Of a stretch of DNA of 64,000 bases, positions 18,146 to 27,474 are shown one piece after another. Origin of the DNA: Bacteroidales bacterium (GTDB lineage: Bacteria > Bacteroidota > Bacteroidia > Bacteroidales > UBA932). The number at the start of each line of letters is the position of its first letter. Position 1 is the first letter of the stretch. The stretch lies in assembly GCA_024401895.1 (NCBI GenBank), contig JAKSKE010000003.1, positions 1-64,000 on the forward strand, in the 5' to 3' direction. Under the pieces are notes generated by a model. That model saw only the letters and a list, made by a program, of their open reading frames with translations, was not told the DNA's origin and searched no databases. Made by a program: the position numbers and the translations under genes.

Positions 18146-19127
18146 CTTTAGCCATATACTCACTGGGAGTACATTTCATAAACAGCTTGAATGCCATATT
18201 GAATGAAACCACAGAGTGGAATCCGCTCATAAGAGCCAGTTCCATCATAAGTTGCGTGGGATTTTCCTTCATTATTCCAACGGCATACTGAATGCGGTAG
18301 TAATTTACGAACTGCCTGAAATTCCTTCCGGAATACACGTTTATCACATTGGAAATATAGACTTTATTGACTCCAAGGTCGGTGCAGAGGTCGGTAATAT
18401 AATACGAGTCCTTCAGATACGGACGCTCTTTCTCCATATAGGCGAGCACCTGCTTGTATGTAGAGTTCATTCTGGCCTCCTCCTCGGGAGTTTCAGGCAG
18501 CGTGATTTTTGGAGATCCACTCATCTTTTCCTTTATAATGGCCTCCTTCCGTTCAGGCACAAGCAGTGTACGGCCGGAATAGGAACGCAACCAAAGGACA
18601 ACAAAGAGCCCCAAAGCACCGCAACACAAACCCACAACGCAAATCTGGCTTACAGAGCTCTTTGGCAGTCCAAACGCCAAACCGGAAAGCAGCGCCAGGG
18701 CCAGCAGAACCACGGAATAGAAGTATCGGGAATACTCCTCCACCGACAACCATACCGACTCCGGCTGAAAAAGCGAGCGTACCAGTCTGAACTTTCGCAT
18801 ACTCTTAAAAGCAAAAAAGCCCACGAGAATGAAAGGAGTTAACGCAAGAACAGCGAATGAGCAAGATGAGACATCAGTCTCGCGGGCAATAAAATAAACT
18901 GTGAAAAACAACACTTCGGAGCCCAGTATTATACGGCGTCCCGAATCAAATTCCTCAGAAATGGAAGGAACCATTATGAGCAAAGTACATCCTGCAATGA
19001 GGCAGCACATTATAAAAGAGGTTGTCGGCATCCTTCTTCCAATGAACAAATCCAACATCAACAAACCCATTACCGACAAGAGCGCCGACAACCTCAGGAA
19101 AAATCTCTTACTAAAAAAGTTATTCAT
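18099..19127 (-). CDS. membrane-embedded AraC-family transcriptional regulator
   Basis: 342 residues. About the first 190 are hydrophobic with roughly six membrane segments (for example LSALLSVMGLLMLDLFI, SVVLLALALLSGLAFGL and GLCCGALGLFVVLWL). The C-terminal AraC helix-turn-helix domain (about residues 235-330) contains YYITDLCTDLGVNKVYISNV, FRQFVNYYRIQYAVGIM and SGFHSVVSFNMAFKLFMKCT. It would act as a one-component sensor tethered to the inner membrane, with signal and targets unknown. Its end overlaps the convergent pseudouridine synthase gene. A -7 element and a long palindrome lie upstream. Confidence 0.88.
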   Translation of the reverse strand: MNNFFSKRFFLRLSALLSVMGLLMLDLFIGRRMPTTSFIMCCLIAGCTLLIMVPSISEEFDSGRRIILGSEVLFFTVYFIARETDVSSCSFAVLALTPFILVGFFAFKSMRKFRLVRSLFQPESVWLSVEEYSRYFYSVVLLALALLSGLAFGLPKSSVSQICVVGLCCGALGLFVVLWLRSYSGRTLLVPERKEAIIKEKMSGSPKITLPETPEEEARMNSTYKQVLAYMEKERPYLKDSYYITDLCTDLGVNKVYISNVINVYSGRNFRQFVNYYRIQYAVGIMKENPTQLMMELALMSGFHSVVSFNMAFKLFMKCTPSEYMAKVRGAAALSSLREQDS

Positions 19128-19149
19128 TACGCGGTCTGATTTCTGTCGG

Positions 19150-19157
19150 CAAATATA
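19150..19157 (-). promoter_or_regulatory. -7 element (TATATTTG) for the AraC-type gene
   Basis: Minus-strand TATATTTG, 22 bases before ATG 19127. A 35-base palindrome begins 5 bases upstream of it, where an activator or repressor could act. Confidence 0.45.
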
Positions 19158-19161
19158 AATT

Positions 19162-19196
19162 TACTACTGCCAAGACGTGTAGTCTGGGCAGTAGTA
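19162..19196. other. extended inverted repeat between yitT and the AraC-type gene
   Basis: TACTACTGCC (19162-19171) pairs with GGCAGTAGTA (19187-19196), with an inner AGAC / GTCT stem. It could form a strong hairpin ending the leftward yitT transcript. The U tract after it is poor, so it could equally be an operator immediately upstream of the AraC-type promoter. Confidence 0.6.
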
Positions 19197-19225
19197 TAAT
19201 TCTAATTAGTATTTTTTATTTTAAA

Positions 19226-20167
19226 CTACTTTTTTTTGCGCACCTTATAGTCGTCAAAACCCTTGCCGTACACACCCGTAACGCGGGAAATGGACATAAA
19301 TGCGTTTTCATCCACGTGTTTCACGAATTTCAGGAGAGGTGTAAGGTCGCGTTTCCTGATAAGTACCAGCAGCACATTCGTATCATTCTTGGTGTACCAT
19401 CCAATTCCCTTGAGCACGGTCACACCCTTATGAAAATCGTTGGTTATAGCGTCGGCTATCTCTTTATACTTGGGAGAGAAAATGAAAAGCTGCACAGACT
19501 GTTTCGAACCTGCAATGCACAAGTCGAGCACCGTTCCTTCCACCATCACCATTATAAAACCGTAAACCACCACCGTAATCTTCTCCGGCATAGCCAGCAT
19601 AGTGCCGTCCGGCCTGTATGAAGGTACCAGCAGAGATGAAAGGATTACCAACGCGTCGGCAATCATTATCATTCGGCCCGGAGACACGTTGCGGTACTTG
19701 TTTATTACCATTGCAATTATGTCGGTTCCGCCGGTGCTGCCTCCCGCATTGATAGTGATTCCAACGCCAACGCCAACCATAATGGCACCCATAAGGGTAC
19801 TCATAAGTTTTCCATTGTCCAGCGCAAGCAGCTTGATAAACTCGTACGGAATTGCGTCCTGTATGAGGATAAGCCCCACTGAATCCAGAATGATGGCAAA
19901 CACGGTCTTGGCTCCGAACGTTTTTCCAAGCGTACGCAGGGCCAGAATCAGCAGGCCGATGTTAAGTACGAAGAATGTGTAGCCAATCCTTATTACGCCT
20001 CCCGTCGCATACTGCACTATTGAGGCGATACCGGTTACTCCGCCGCCCACAAGATTGTGGGGTACGAAGAAAAGGCACCAGCCGAACACATAGATGAATA
20101 CCCCTATTGCAATGAGTATATACTCTTCCACGAGTATTACCGTCTTATTCTTGAATATGTTTTTCAT
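19226..20167 (-). CDS. YitT-family membrane protein (distal copy)
   Basis: 313-residue inner-membrane protein. Five or six membrane helices (YILIAIGVFIYVFGWCLFF, GYTFFVLNIGLLILAL, GAIMVGVGVGITINAGGSTG) are followed by a cytoplasmic DUF2179 domain (about residues 225-305) with GVTVLKGIGWYTKNDTNVLL and VTGVYGKGFD. The GGSTGGTDIIA motif is typical of the family. Function is not established for YitT proteins. It lies 5 bases after a paralogue in the leftward operon that also contains leuS. Confidence 0.9.
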   Translation of the reverse strand: MKNIFKNKTVILVEEYILIAIGVFIYVFGWCLFFVPHNLVGGGVTGIASIVQYATGGVIRIGYTFFVLNIGLLILALRTLGKTFGAKTVFAIILDSVGLILIQDAIPYEFIKLLALDNGKLMSTLMGAIMVGVGVGITINAGGSTGGTDIIAMVINKYRNVSPGRMIMIADALVILSSLLVPSYRPDGTMLAMPEKITVVVYGFIMVMVEGTVLDLCIAGSKQSVQLFIFSPKYKEIADAITNDFHKGVTVLKGIGWYTKNDTNVLLVLIRKRDLTPLLKFVKHVDENAFMSISRVTGVYGKGFDDYKVRKKK

Positions 20168-20172
20168 CTCTC

Positions 20173-21078
20173 TTATTTATTGTCTTTCAATCCGGTCTTT
20201 ATTTCCTCGAAGCCTTCTCCATATACCGCGGAAGTTTTCGACACGGTCATAAATGCTTTAGGATCCGACATTTTCACAATCTTTTCCACCTGCCTCAACT
20301 GACGGTGGCGCACTATTACCAGAAGAACGTCTTTCTGGGCCTTGGTGTACCACCCCATTGCCTTAAGCACCGTTACTCCCCTGTCCATTTCCTTGTTGAT
20401 GCGGTCGGCAATTGCCTCATATTTCTGCGAGAACACCAGCAGTTTTACCGAAGACTGCCGGCCAAGCAGCATAGCGTCCAGGGAAATGGAGAAAGTTATC
20501 ATCATAAGATAGCCGTAAATCATATCCGAAAATCCCTTGCCGGGCAAAATGGCAATACTGCTTATTATGATGATATCTACATACATAAAAAGTCTTCCGG
20601 GAGGAATGGGGAAATATTTGTTCACCACAAGGGCTATGATGTCGGTACCGCCCGAACTTCCTCCGCGAGAGAAAATCATCTGAAGTCCGAAAGCCTCAAT
20701 GAAACCGGCAATCACGGGTATGAGGAATTTCTCGGGAACATACAGGAAATTGCCTTCGGCCGAGTGAAGTTCCGGAAAAAGTTCCCATACCTTGAACAAT
20801 ATGGAACAAATCACAATGCAATAGATGGTCTTCACTCCCACTCCCCTGCCCAATATAATAAAGGCAACAGCAAGAAAAATTACGTTGAGCACAGCATACG
20901 AAACCGATACGGGAATCAACCCATTAGTCGCAAACTGCAGGATTGTACAAAGACCTGTGAGCCCGCCGGCAGACATTCCGTTGGGTATCACAAAGCAGCC
21001 CCAGACAAAAGTGAACAACACCGTGCCTATGGTTATTACAACGTAATCTTTTAGAGTGTCCAGGATTTTCTTTCTCAT
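20173..21078 (-). CDS. YitT-family membrane protein (proximal copy)
   Basis: 301-residue paralogue of the following gene with the same architecture. An N-terminal membrane region ([35 protein letters not shown]) contains [21 protein letters not shown]-terminal DUF2179 domain contains [20 protein letters not shown] and [12 protein letters not shown]. Its start overlaps the leuS stop by 4 bases (ATGA), indicating translational coupling. The adjacent pair probably arose by duplication and may act together; the transported or sensed substrate is unknown. Confidence 0.9.
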   Translation of the reverse strand: MRKKILDTLKDYVVITIGTVLFTFVWGCFVIPNGMSAGGLTGLCTILQFATNGLIPVSVSYAVLNVIFLAVAFIILGRGVGVKTIYCIVICSILFKVWELFPELHSAEGNFLYVPEKFLIPVIAGFIEAFGLQMIFSRGGSSGGTDIIALVVNKYFPIPPGRLFMYVDIIIISSIAILPGKGFSDMIYGYLMMITFSISLDAMLLGRQSSVKLLVFSQKYEAIADRINKEMDRGVTVLKAMGWYTKAQKDVLLVIVRHRQLRQVEKIVKMSDPKAFMTVSKTSAVYGEGFEEIKTGLKDNK

Positions 21079-23807
21079 TTAACCACAATGTTAATTATTC
21101 TTCCGGGAACTACAATGACCTTCACAATATTCATCTCCCCTACCCATTTTGCCGTAAGTTCGTGAGCCCTCACCGCCTTCTCAACCTCGGCGGGAACAGC
21201 ACTCTTGGGCATTTCTACAGTAAAGCGCATCTTTCCGTTGAACTGAACCGGGTAAGTGACAGTGTCGTCGGCGGCATAAGCGGCCACATACTCGGGGAAA
21301 GTCGCATAATTCACGCTGTCTTCGTGTCCCAGAGCGTGCCACAGTTCCTCGGCCATATGGGGAGCGAAAGGACTCAACAGAATTACAAGAGGCTCGAGAA
21401 TTTCGCGCTTGTTGCAATTCAGCTCGCCAAGCTCGTTAAGCGCAATCATAAATGCGCTGATGGTCGTATTGTAGGAGAAATTCTCTATATCCTGCTGTTC
21501 CTTGCCTATAAGCTTATGCAGGGACTTGAGTTCGGCTGCAGTGGCCTTTTCATTGGTAACCAACCAGTTGTCACGGTCGTAGAAAAGTCTCCAGAATCTC
21601 TTGAGGAAACGGTTCACCCCGTCGATTCCCTTGGTATCCCAGGGCTTGCTCTGCTCTACGGGGCCAAGGAACATTTCGTAAAGTCGCAATGTGTCGGCGC
21701 CATAACGGTCACATATATCGTCGGGATTGACTACGTTGAACATACTCTTGCTCATTTTCTCAATCGCCCATCCGCATATGTACTCTCCGTCTTCCAGAAT
21801 GAATTCGGCGTCATTGTATTCGGGTCTCCAAGCCTTGAAGGCCTCTACGTCCAGCTTGTCGTTGTGAACCAGCGAAACGTCAACGTGGATTTCGGTCGTC
21901 TGGTAATTCTTCTTGAGCCCGCAGGACACGAAAGTATTGGTGCCGGCAATTCTATACACGAAGTTGGAGCGGCCCTGAATCATACCCTGGTTCACGAGCT
22001 TGCGGAAAGGTTCGTCTTCGCATACATATCCCAGGTCGAAGAGGAATTTGTTCCAGAAGCGGGAATAGATAAGGTGCCCTGTAGCGTGCTCGGTGCCTCC
22101 TACATAAAGGTCCACGCTGCGCCAGTACTCATTGGCCTCGCGGCTCACCAGAGCCCGGTCGTTCCTTGAATCCATATACCGGAAATAATATGCGCTCGAA
22201 CCGGCGAATCCCGGCATTGTATTTTTCTCGAGAGGGTATCCCTTGTATGTCCAGTTCTCGGCCCTCGCAAGCGGAGGTTCTCCGCCCTTCGCCTTGAATT
22301 CCTTAATGTCGGGCAGAGTAAGAGGCAGTTCACTCTCGGGCAGCGCGGTAGGGATTCCGTCCTTGTAATAGATAGGGAAAGGCTCTCCCCAGTAGCGCTG
22401 GCGCGAGAAGATTGCGTCGCGCAGGCGGTAATTGGTCTTTCTGCGGCCCAATCCCTTTTCCTCGACGTAGCATTTAGCCGCCTCAATGGCCTCCTTGACA
22501 TCCATTCCGTTCAGGAAGCCCGAGTTGCACATAATGCCTTCCTTTGCATCGAAACTCTGTTCGCTCACGTCGCACCCCTCTATGATGGGTATGATTGGAA
22601 GGTTGAACTTCTTTGCAAAGGCATAGTCTCTGCTGTCGTGGGCCGGCACTGCCATAATTGCACCGGTTCCATAACCGGCAAGCACATATTCCGAAATCCA
22701 TATAGGAATTCTCTCCCCCGTAAGAGGATTTATTCCATAGGCTCCGCTGAATACGCCGGTAACAACCTTGGTTTCGGTCATCCTCTCCCGCTCGGTCTTC
22801 TTCTTCACCTCCTTCACGTAAGCTTCCACCTGCGCCTTGCAGCTTTCGGAAGTAAGCACGCCCACCAGTTCACTCTCGGGAGCAAGCACCATAAAGCTCA
22901 CTCCGAAAATAGTATCGACCCTGGTGGTGAATATAGTTACCGGAAGGGTTCTGCCGTCGCACTCGGTATTGAACACGACCTCGGTTCCCTCCGACTTTCC
23001 AATCCAGTTCCGCTGCATATCCTTGAGGGAATCGGTCCAGTCGAGTTTGTCGAGCCCCGAAAGCAGGCGTTCGGCATACGCCGATACACGCAGCTGCCAC
23101 TGTTTCATCTTTTTCTGCTCTACCGGGAAACCACCCCTAATGCTGAGTCCTTCCTTAACCTCGTCGTTAGCCAGGACAGTGCCCAGGCCTTCGCACCAGT
23201 TGACCGAGGTTTCTCCCTGATATGCAATACGATAGCGCATAAGAATGTCGCTCTTTTCCTGCTCGTCGGCAGCATTCCACTGCTCGGCAGTAACGTCTTC
23301 ATAACCCTTAGTGGAAAGCAATTCCACCAACTCTTCAATGGGACGGGCGGCATCGGCCTTGGGGTCATACCAGCTTCCAAACATCTTCAAGAAGGCCCAC
23401 TGAGTCCATTTGTAGTATGCGGGGTCGCAAGTCTGAACCTCTCTGTCCCAATCGAATGAAAAGCCTATGCGGTCGAGCTGACTGCGGTAACGGGCTACGT
23501 TCCGGGCAGTCGTAACTGCCGGATGCTGACCGGTTTGAATTGCGTACTGCTCGGCCGGAAGGCCAAAGGCATCGTATCCCATAGGATGAAGCACGTTGAA
23601 GCCCTTGAGGCGTTTGTACCTCGCAAAAATGTCCGATGCAATGTAGCCCAGCGGATGTCCTACGTGCAATCCTGCACCCGAGGGATAAGGGAACATATCC
23701 AGAACATAAAATTTCGGAGCTTTTGAATCGGACGAAACCTTATATGTATGGTTCTTTGCCCAATATTCCTGCCATTTGCTTTCTACTGCTTTAAAATCGT
23801 AATCCAT
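21075..23807 (-). CDS. leuS: leucyl-tRNA synthetase
   Basis: Cytoplasmic class I aminoacyl-tRNA synthetase charging tRNA-Leu, 910 residues. The HIGH-type motif is HVGH in [16 protein letters not shown] (about residues 41-55). The CP1 editing domain contains [21 protein letters not shown]. The ATP-binding loop is [14 protein letters not shown], followed by the anticodon-binding domain. It starts 6 bases after the M28/TonB gene and overlaps the first yitT gene by 4 bases, so it sits inside a four-gene leftward operon. No missing motif was noticed. Confidence 0.97.
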   Translation of the reverse strand: MDYDFKAVESKWQEYWAKNHTYKVSSDSKAPKFYVLDMFPYPSGAGLHVGHPLGYIASDIFARYKRLKGFNVLHPMGYDAFGLPAEQYAIQTGQHPAVTTARNVARYRSQLDRIGFSFDWDREVQTCDPAYYKWTQWAFLKMFGSWYDPKADAARPIEELVELLSTKGYEDVTAEQWNAADEQEKSDILMRYRIAYQGETSVNWCEGLGTVLANDEVKEGLSIRGGFPVEQKKMKQWQLRVSAYAERLLSGLDKLDWTDSLKDMQRNWIGKSEGTEVVFNTECDGRTLPVTIFTTRVDTIFGVSFMVLAPESELVGVLTSESCKAQVEAYVKEVKKKTERERMTETKVVTGVFSGAYGINPLTGERIPIWISEYVLAGYGTGAIMAVPAHDSRDYAFAKKFNLPIIPIIEGCDVSEQSFDAKEGIMCNSGFLNGMDVKEAIEAAKCYVEEKGLGRRKTNYRLRDAIFSRQRYWGEPFPIYYKDGIPTALPESELPLTLPDIKEFKAKGGEPPLARAENWTYKGYPLEKNTMPGFAGSSAYYFRYMDSRNDRALVSREANEYWRSVDLYVGGTEHATGHLIYSRFWNKFLFDLGYVCEDEPFRKLVNQGMIQGRSNFVYRIAGTNTFVSCGLKKNYQTTEIHVDVSLVHNDKLDVEAFKAWRPEYNDAEFILEDGEYICGWAIEKMSKSMFNVVNPDDICDRYGADTLRLYEMFLGPVEQSKPWDTKGIDGVNRFLKRFWRLFYDRDNWLVTNEKATAAELKSLHKLIGKEQQDIENFSYNTTISAFMIALNELGELNCNKREILEPLVILLSPFAPHMAEELWHALGHEDSVNYATFPEYVAAYAADDTVTYPVQFNGKMRFTVEMPKSAVPAEVEKAVRAHELTAKWVGEMNIVKVIVVPGRIINIVVK

Positions 23808-23813
23808 ATCTGT

Positions 23814-25142
23814 TTATTTTTTTCTTTCCAATCGGAATTCGATATACATTGAAATTTCAGATTTCACTTTCTTTCCTCTCACCTTTCCGGGCTTCCACCG
23901 GGGCGATGCGCTTACCACCCTCACAGCTTCCTCGTCGAGCAGAGGATGCACTCCGCGCAGCACGGTAACGTCCTTGACGTCGCCGTTCTCATCGATTATA
24001 AAATCTACCAGTACGCGCCCCTGAATGCCTTCTTCGACAGCCTGTTTCGGGTATCTTAGATAAGTGTAAACCCAGCGCACCAGGAAGCTGGAAGGTTCGA
24101 AGGAGCCCAGAAAAGAAGGCGGCACGTCGCACTCACTGTACGGTACTGCAAAACCTTCGTCCAAGGCCTTTTTCTTAAGTTCTTCCGTAGGGTTGAACAA
24201 AGGTTTGGGGCCGTTCGCCAGGGCCAGCGCATAATTGAACACATATTCTACCTGCCGGTCCATCATATTGTAGTCGAGGATGTCGGCGGTATCTTTGGTA
24301 GTGTTGTATTCGGGATATCGGCCAGACGTAAAGAAGACCGACGGTATGCCGCTGTCATAGAAGGAACGGTGGTCGGACATACAGGGTTCCTTGCTCACAA
24401 GCTGGGGCCTTACCGGCAGAAGCATACCCTCCAGATTGCCCAGAATGTTGTTCATATCCTGGTTAGAGCAGGTATAGGCATAGAATGACAGAGGGTCGGT
24501 TCCCAGCATATCCAGGTTAATCATTGCATCTATGCGGCCGGTTCCCTTGAACGAACGGTTCAGGAAATACCAGGACCCGGCATTTGAGACCTGCGAGGCT
24601 CCGAATGCAACGAAGATGACCGAGCGCTTGAAAAGGATGGAATTGGTTTGTATTCTCTTTGCCAATTCCAGCATTACGGCAAGGCCGGAGGCGTTTCCGC
24701 CAGCGCCATAGAAAATCTGCTCTTTGGGCTGGCCGTTTACGAGCACTGTATTCTTTCCCAGATTGTCCAGTCTGGCGCCTATTACTATGTAATTGTTCTT
24801 GAGTGTTTTGTCATAGCCGTCCACAACTGCGGCCACATTGTGCGACACCAAAGTGTCTCCGGAATCTTTCTTTATACCGAATGAATCCCCTTCCGCAGGA
24901 TAGAGCAGGGTCATTCCCATATCCATAAAACGTTCCGACACATAGGCTGCCGCCTGAGCCTCTCCTTCGGAACCGGCTCCACGGCCTTCAAGCATAGAAG
25001 ACGACAGGAATTCGACGTCTTCTCTCATCTGCGAAGCCGTCTCGCTCTCTTCGAGGGAAGAAAGCATTCCTGAGGCATACTGTCCATAGCACAAAATACC
25101 TGCACACAGTGCTGCAATAAGCGATATGAGCCTTTTGAACAT
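23814..25142 (-). CDS. M28-fold protein with lost zinc ligands, fused to a TonB C-terminal domain
   Basis: Exported 442-residue protein. The signal peptide (MFKRLISLIAALCAGILCYG) is followed by an M28-like domain (about residues 35-315) and a TonB C-terminal domain (about 350-440, with YPKQAVEEGIQGRVLVDFII and PRWKPGKVRG). In active M28 enzymes zinc is held by His, Asp, Glu, Asp and His. Here GAHYDHLG reads GARLDNLG (Arg123), GADDNASG reads GAGGNASG (Gly148-Gly149), and the Glu-Glu pair reads Ser183-Gln184. Only INLD (Asp211) and SDH (His258) remain. Peptidase activity is therefore unlikely, and a binding or scaffolding role is more plausible. ATG 25142 starts the signal peptide. It is the first gene of the leuS-yitT-yitT operon. 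Confidence 0.87.
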   Translation of the reverse strand: MFKRLISLIAALCAGILCYGQYASGMLSSLEESETASQMREDVEFLSSSMLEGRGAGSEGEAQAAAYVSERFMDMGMTLLYPAEGDSFGIKKDSGDTLVSHNVAAVVDGYDKTLKNNYIVIGARLDNLGKNTVLVNGQPKEQIFYGAGGNASGLAVMLELAKRIQTNSILFKRSVIFVAFGASQVSNAGSWYFLNRSFKGTGRIDAMINLDMLGTDPLSFYAYTCSNQDMNNILGNLEGMLLPVRPQLVSKEPCMSDHRSFYDSGIPSVFFTSGRYPEYNTTKDTADILDYNMMDRQVEYVFNYALALANGPKPLFNPTEELKKKALDEGFAVPYSECDVPPSFLGSFEPSSFLVRWVYTYLRYPKQAVEEGIQGRVLVDFIIDENGDVKDVTVLRGVHPLLDEEAVRVVSASPRWKPGKVRGKKVKSEISMYIEFRLERKK

Positions 25143-25148
25143 AATCTG

Positions 25149-25179
25149 CAAAATTATAAAATTTGACATATATTTGCAA
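25149..25179 (-). promoter_or_regulatory. promoter of the M28/TonB-leuS operon
   Basis: On the minus strand a TTG (25177-25179), a 20-base spacer and TAATTTTG (25149-25156) fit the Bacteroidota consensus. The -7 element ends 6 bases before ATG 25142, implying a transcript with almost no leader. It overlaps the opposing phoH -7 element. Confidence 0.6.
25169..25176 (+). promoter_or_regulatory. -7 element (TATATTTG) for phoH
   Basis: TATATTTG ends 6 bases before ATG 25183, so phoH may also be leaderless or nearly so. The -33 region is weak and overlaps the opposing promoter. Confidence 0.45.
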
Positions 25180-25182
25180 TCG

Positions 25183-26124
25183 ATGAAAAAGACAGTCAAA
25201 ATCCAGGCCGCAAACCCCATAGAAATATATGGCGCCGGCAACAAGATTCTCGAAGAATTCTGCAGCTATTTTCCCGGGCTCAAGGTTGTTGCAAGGGGCG
25301 ACGAAATCATTCTGGACGGAAAACAGGAACAGATTCAGGAATTCGAATCAAGGTTCGCCGAACTGGTGGAACTCCGCCACCGCAAGCAAAGTCTCACCAG
25401 CTATGACGTTGAAAGCATTTTCTGCGGCAGTTCCGACCCCGGCAATTACCGCCTCAACGGAGAAGAAATCATAGTTTACAGTACCGACGGAAAGCCTATC
25501 CGCGCAAGAAACCTCAAGCAGCAGGAAATGGTCAAGGCCTATTTCGACAATGACCTCGTATTTGCACTGGGGCCTGCCGGCACAGGAAAGACCTATGTCG
25601 CTATAGCGCTGGCGGTAAGAGCGCTCAAGAACAGGGAGATAAAGCGAATCATACTCACCCGGCCCGCAGTGGAGGCCGGAGAACGGCTGGGTTTCCTTCC
25701 GGGAGACCTGAAAGATAAACTGGACCCCTATCTCCAGCCGCTGTACGATGCCCTGGGAGATATGATTCCTGCAAAGAAGCTGCAGGATTTCATTGCCGAC
25801 GGAACAATTCAGATAGCTCCGCTCGCATATATGCGCGGGCGCACGTTGGACAGAGCCTGTGTTATTCTCGACGAGGCCCAGAACACAAATCTGGGACAAC
25901 TCAAGATGTTCCTCACCAGAATGGGAGTCGAGGCCAAGTTCATAGTGACCGGAGACGCATCTCAGGTTGACCTCCCCCGAAAAGAGGATTCAGGGCTGCT
26001 GAGCGGTGTGGAAATGCTCAAAAAGATAAAGGGTATCGCAACCATAGTCTTTACGAATCAAGACATTGTGCGACACCCTCTGGTATCAAAAATCGTCAAA
26101 GCCTTTGACGAGAACAAGCATTAG
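25183..26124 (+). CDS. phoH: PhoH-family ATPase
   Basis: Cytoplasmic P-loop NTPase of 313 residues, related to the RNA helicase-like PhoH proteins. The Walker A motif is GPAGTGKTYVAIAL and Walker B is CVILDEAQNT. Other family text includes LTRPAVEAGERLGFLPGDLKDK, MRGRTLDRA and VTGDASQVDLPR. The N-terminal region (IQAANPIEIYGAGNKILEEF) fits the substrate-binding extension of the family. ATG 25183 is chosen over an upstream in-frame ATG at 25126, which would lie inside the divergent gene. The stop overlaps the convergent TPR gene by 4 bases. The cellular substrate is unsettled in this family, though RNA processing is likely. Confidence 0.94.
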   Translation: MKKTVKIQAANPIEIYGAGNKILEEFCSYFPGLKVVARGDEIILDGKQEQIQEFESRFAELVELRHRKQSLTSYDVESIFCGSSDPGNYRLNGEEIIVYSTDGKPIRARNLKQQEMVKAYFDNDLVFALGPAGTGKTYVAIALAVRALKNREIKRIILTRPAVEAGERLGFLPGDLKDKLDPYLQPLYDALGDMIPAKKLQDFIADGTIQIAPLAYMRGRTLDRACVILDEAQNTNLGQLKMFLTRMGVEAKFIVTGDASQVDLPRKEDSGLLSGVEMLKKIKGIATIVFTNQDIVRHPLVSKIVKAFDENKH

Positions 26125-27452
26125 TTAGCTCCTTCCACTACTTTCTGGAACTGCTCGTAGATTTCCATATACTTGGGATCCACGTCGCGCAGACGGAAGG
26201 CAATATCCTTTACGAACTTTGCAATGTCGGCCTTGAGTGCGGCTTCTTCGGTAACTTCGTAAGCCTTCTGGAATTCGGGCAGAGCATTTCCGAGGGCAAC
26301 CTCCCACTCCTTGATGAGTTCGTCATATTTCCTGATATCCTCGCGGCTTGTGCCGAGTGACTGAGCTTCCTGTGCAATTGCATCGGCCCTGTTGTAATAG
26401 AGCAGACCGGCTCCGGTATATCCGTAGGGATATTTGGGATCAACCTCTGAGCACTTGTGATATGCCTCGAGAGCTTTCTCGGTCTCGCCCAGTTTCTCGC
26501 GAATCTGACCTTCTACAGAGTAAAGCGAAGCATTGTCGGGCTCATTCTGCCTTGCCTTCTCGAGGAGTTCGAAGAGGGCCTTGGGATCCTCGCCACTGTT
26601 GATGTAGTAGTTGATGAGACCTATGATAATGCTCTGGCTCTGAGGGAATTTCTCAAAACCTTCCTGCAATGCTGCCTTCTCGGCGGCGCCGTCCTTTGCC
26701 TTCTGGGCAATGTCGGCAAGTTTTGCAAACACTTCACCGTCGGTACCATAATAACCCATAGCCTTGCACTTTTCAAAAATGGGTTTAGCCCTGTCGTAAT
26801 TCTGAACCATCCAGGCAGTGAAACCGGCATTGTACATTGAGAGTGAATCGAGTGTATTCACGGGTGCTTCGGAAACTGCATTGGCAGCAAGTTCGAAGAG
26901 CTCGGAAGCCTTTTCAATCTTATTGAAATAGTAGGCATTGGTAGCCTCGGAGTTGTAGTACTCACCGATTTTCTTGATACCGGCAACGATATCGGCGGTC
27001 TTCTTGCCCTTTGTATCTACAGCTGAAGCCTTGCGATATGCCTGAAGAGCCTTTTCCAGAGCATTCTCTACTGCCTGCTCGGTAACCTCGGTCATTGCGA
27101 GCTGACCATTCTCACCGAAATAGAGATTTACTGCAGGATATGTTTCCTTGGTAAAATTCTGTCCCTGAACCTGAACGGTTTCGGTAGCCGTAGGCTTTAT
27201 GCCACCGAGCAGAAGCTTAAGCTCGTTCCTGTCCATTCCAAGAATGATGTTTCCTATAGGAGCCTGATATGCACTCATATAGCTCTCGGCAAGTTTTGTC
27301 CAGGTTGCGACGTTCTCGGCCTTCTTCGGATTCTCGGCATTCTTTTCTGCAGAAGCCACAGCGTTCCGCACTGCGGCAAAATTCTTTCCATCCTGAGCGT
27401 TTGCGAGCGGCATAGCGGCAAGCAAAGCGACTAGTAATAGTGTTTTCTTCAT
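26121..27452 (-). CDS. exported tetratricopeptide-repeat protein
   Basis: 443 residues after choosing ATG 27452, which begins a signal peptide (MKKTLLLVALLAAMPLANAQ). The mature part is helical and contains several TPR-like units. Clear ones are AYRKASAVDTKGKKT, the unit with NAGFTAWMVQNYDRAKPIFE, the segment LFELLEKARQNEPDNASLYS and the classic unit KLGETEKALEAYHKCSEVDP. It is probably a periplasmic or outer-membrane-associated scaffold. It follows gyrA by 22 bases in the same direction, an arrangement I recall from other Bacteroidales. Partners are unknown. Confidence 0.88.
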   Translation of the reverse strand: MKKTLLLVALLAAMPLANAQDGKNFAAVRNAVASAEKNAENPKKAENVATWTKLAESYMSAYQAPIGNIILGMDRNELKLLLGGIKPTATETVQVQGQNFTKETYPAVNLYFGENGQLAMTEVTEQAVENALEKALQAYRKASAVDTKGKKTADIVAGIKKIGEYYNSEATNAYYFNKIEKASELFELAANAVSEAPVNTLDSLSMYNAGFTAWMVQNYDRAKPIFEKCKAMGYYGTDGEVFAKLADIAQKAKDGAAEKAALQEGFEKFPQSQSIIIGLINYYINSGEDPKALFELLEKARQNEPDNASLYSVEGQIREKLGETEKALEAYHKCSEVDPKYPYGYTGAGLLYYNRADAIAQEAQSLGTSREDIRKYDELIKEWEVALGNALPEFQKAYEVTEEAALKADIAKFVKDIAFRLRDVDPKYMEIYEQFQKVVEGAN

Positions 27453-27474
27453 AATTTTATCTTTTTGTCGGTTA

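Noticed and set aside
25145..25244. Longer N-terminus for the M28/TonB protein
   Set aside because: It would overlap phoH and displace the signal peptide that starts at 25142.
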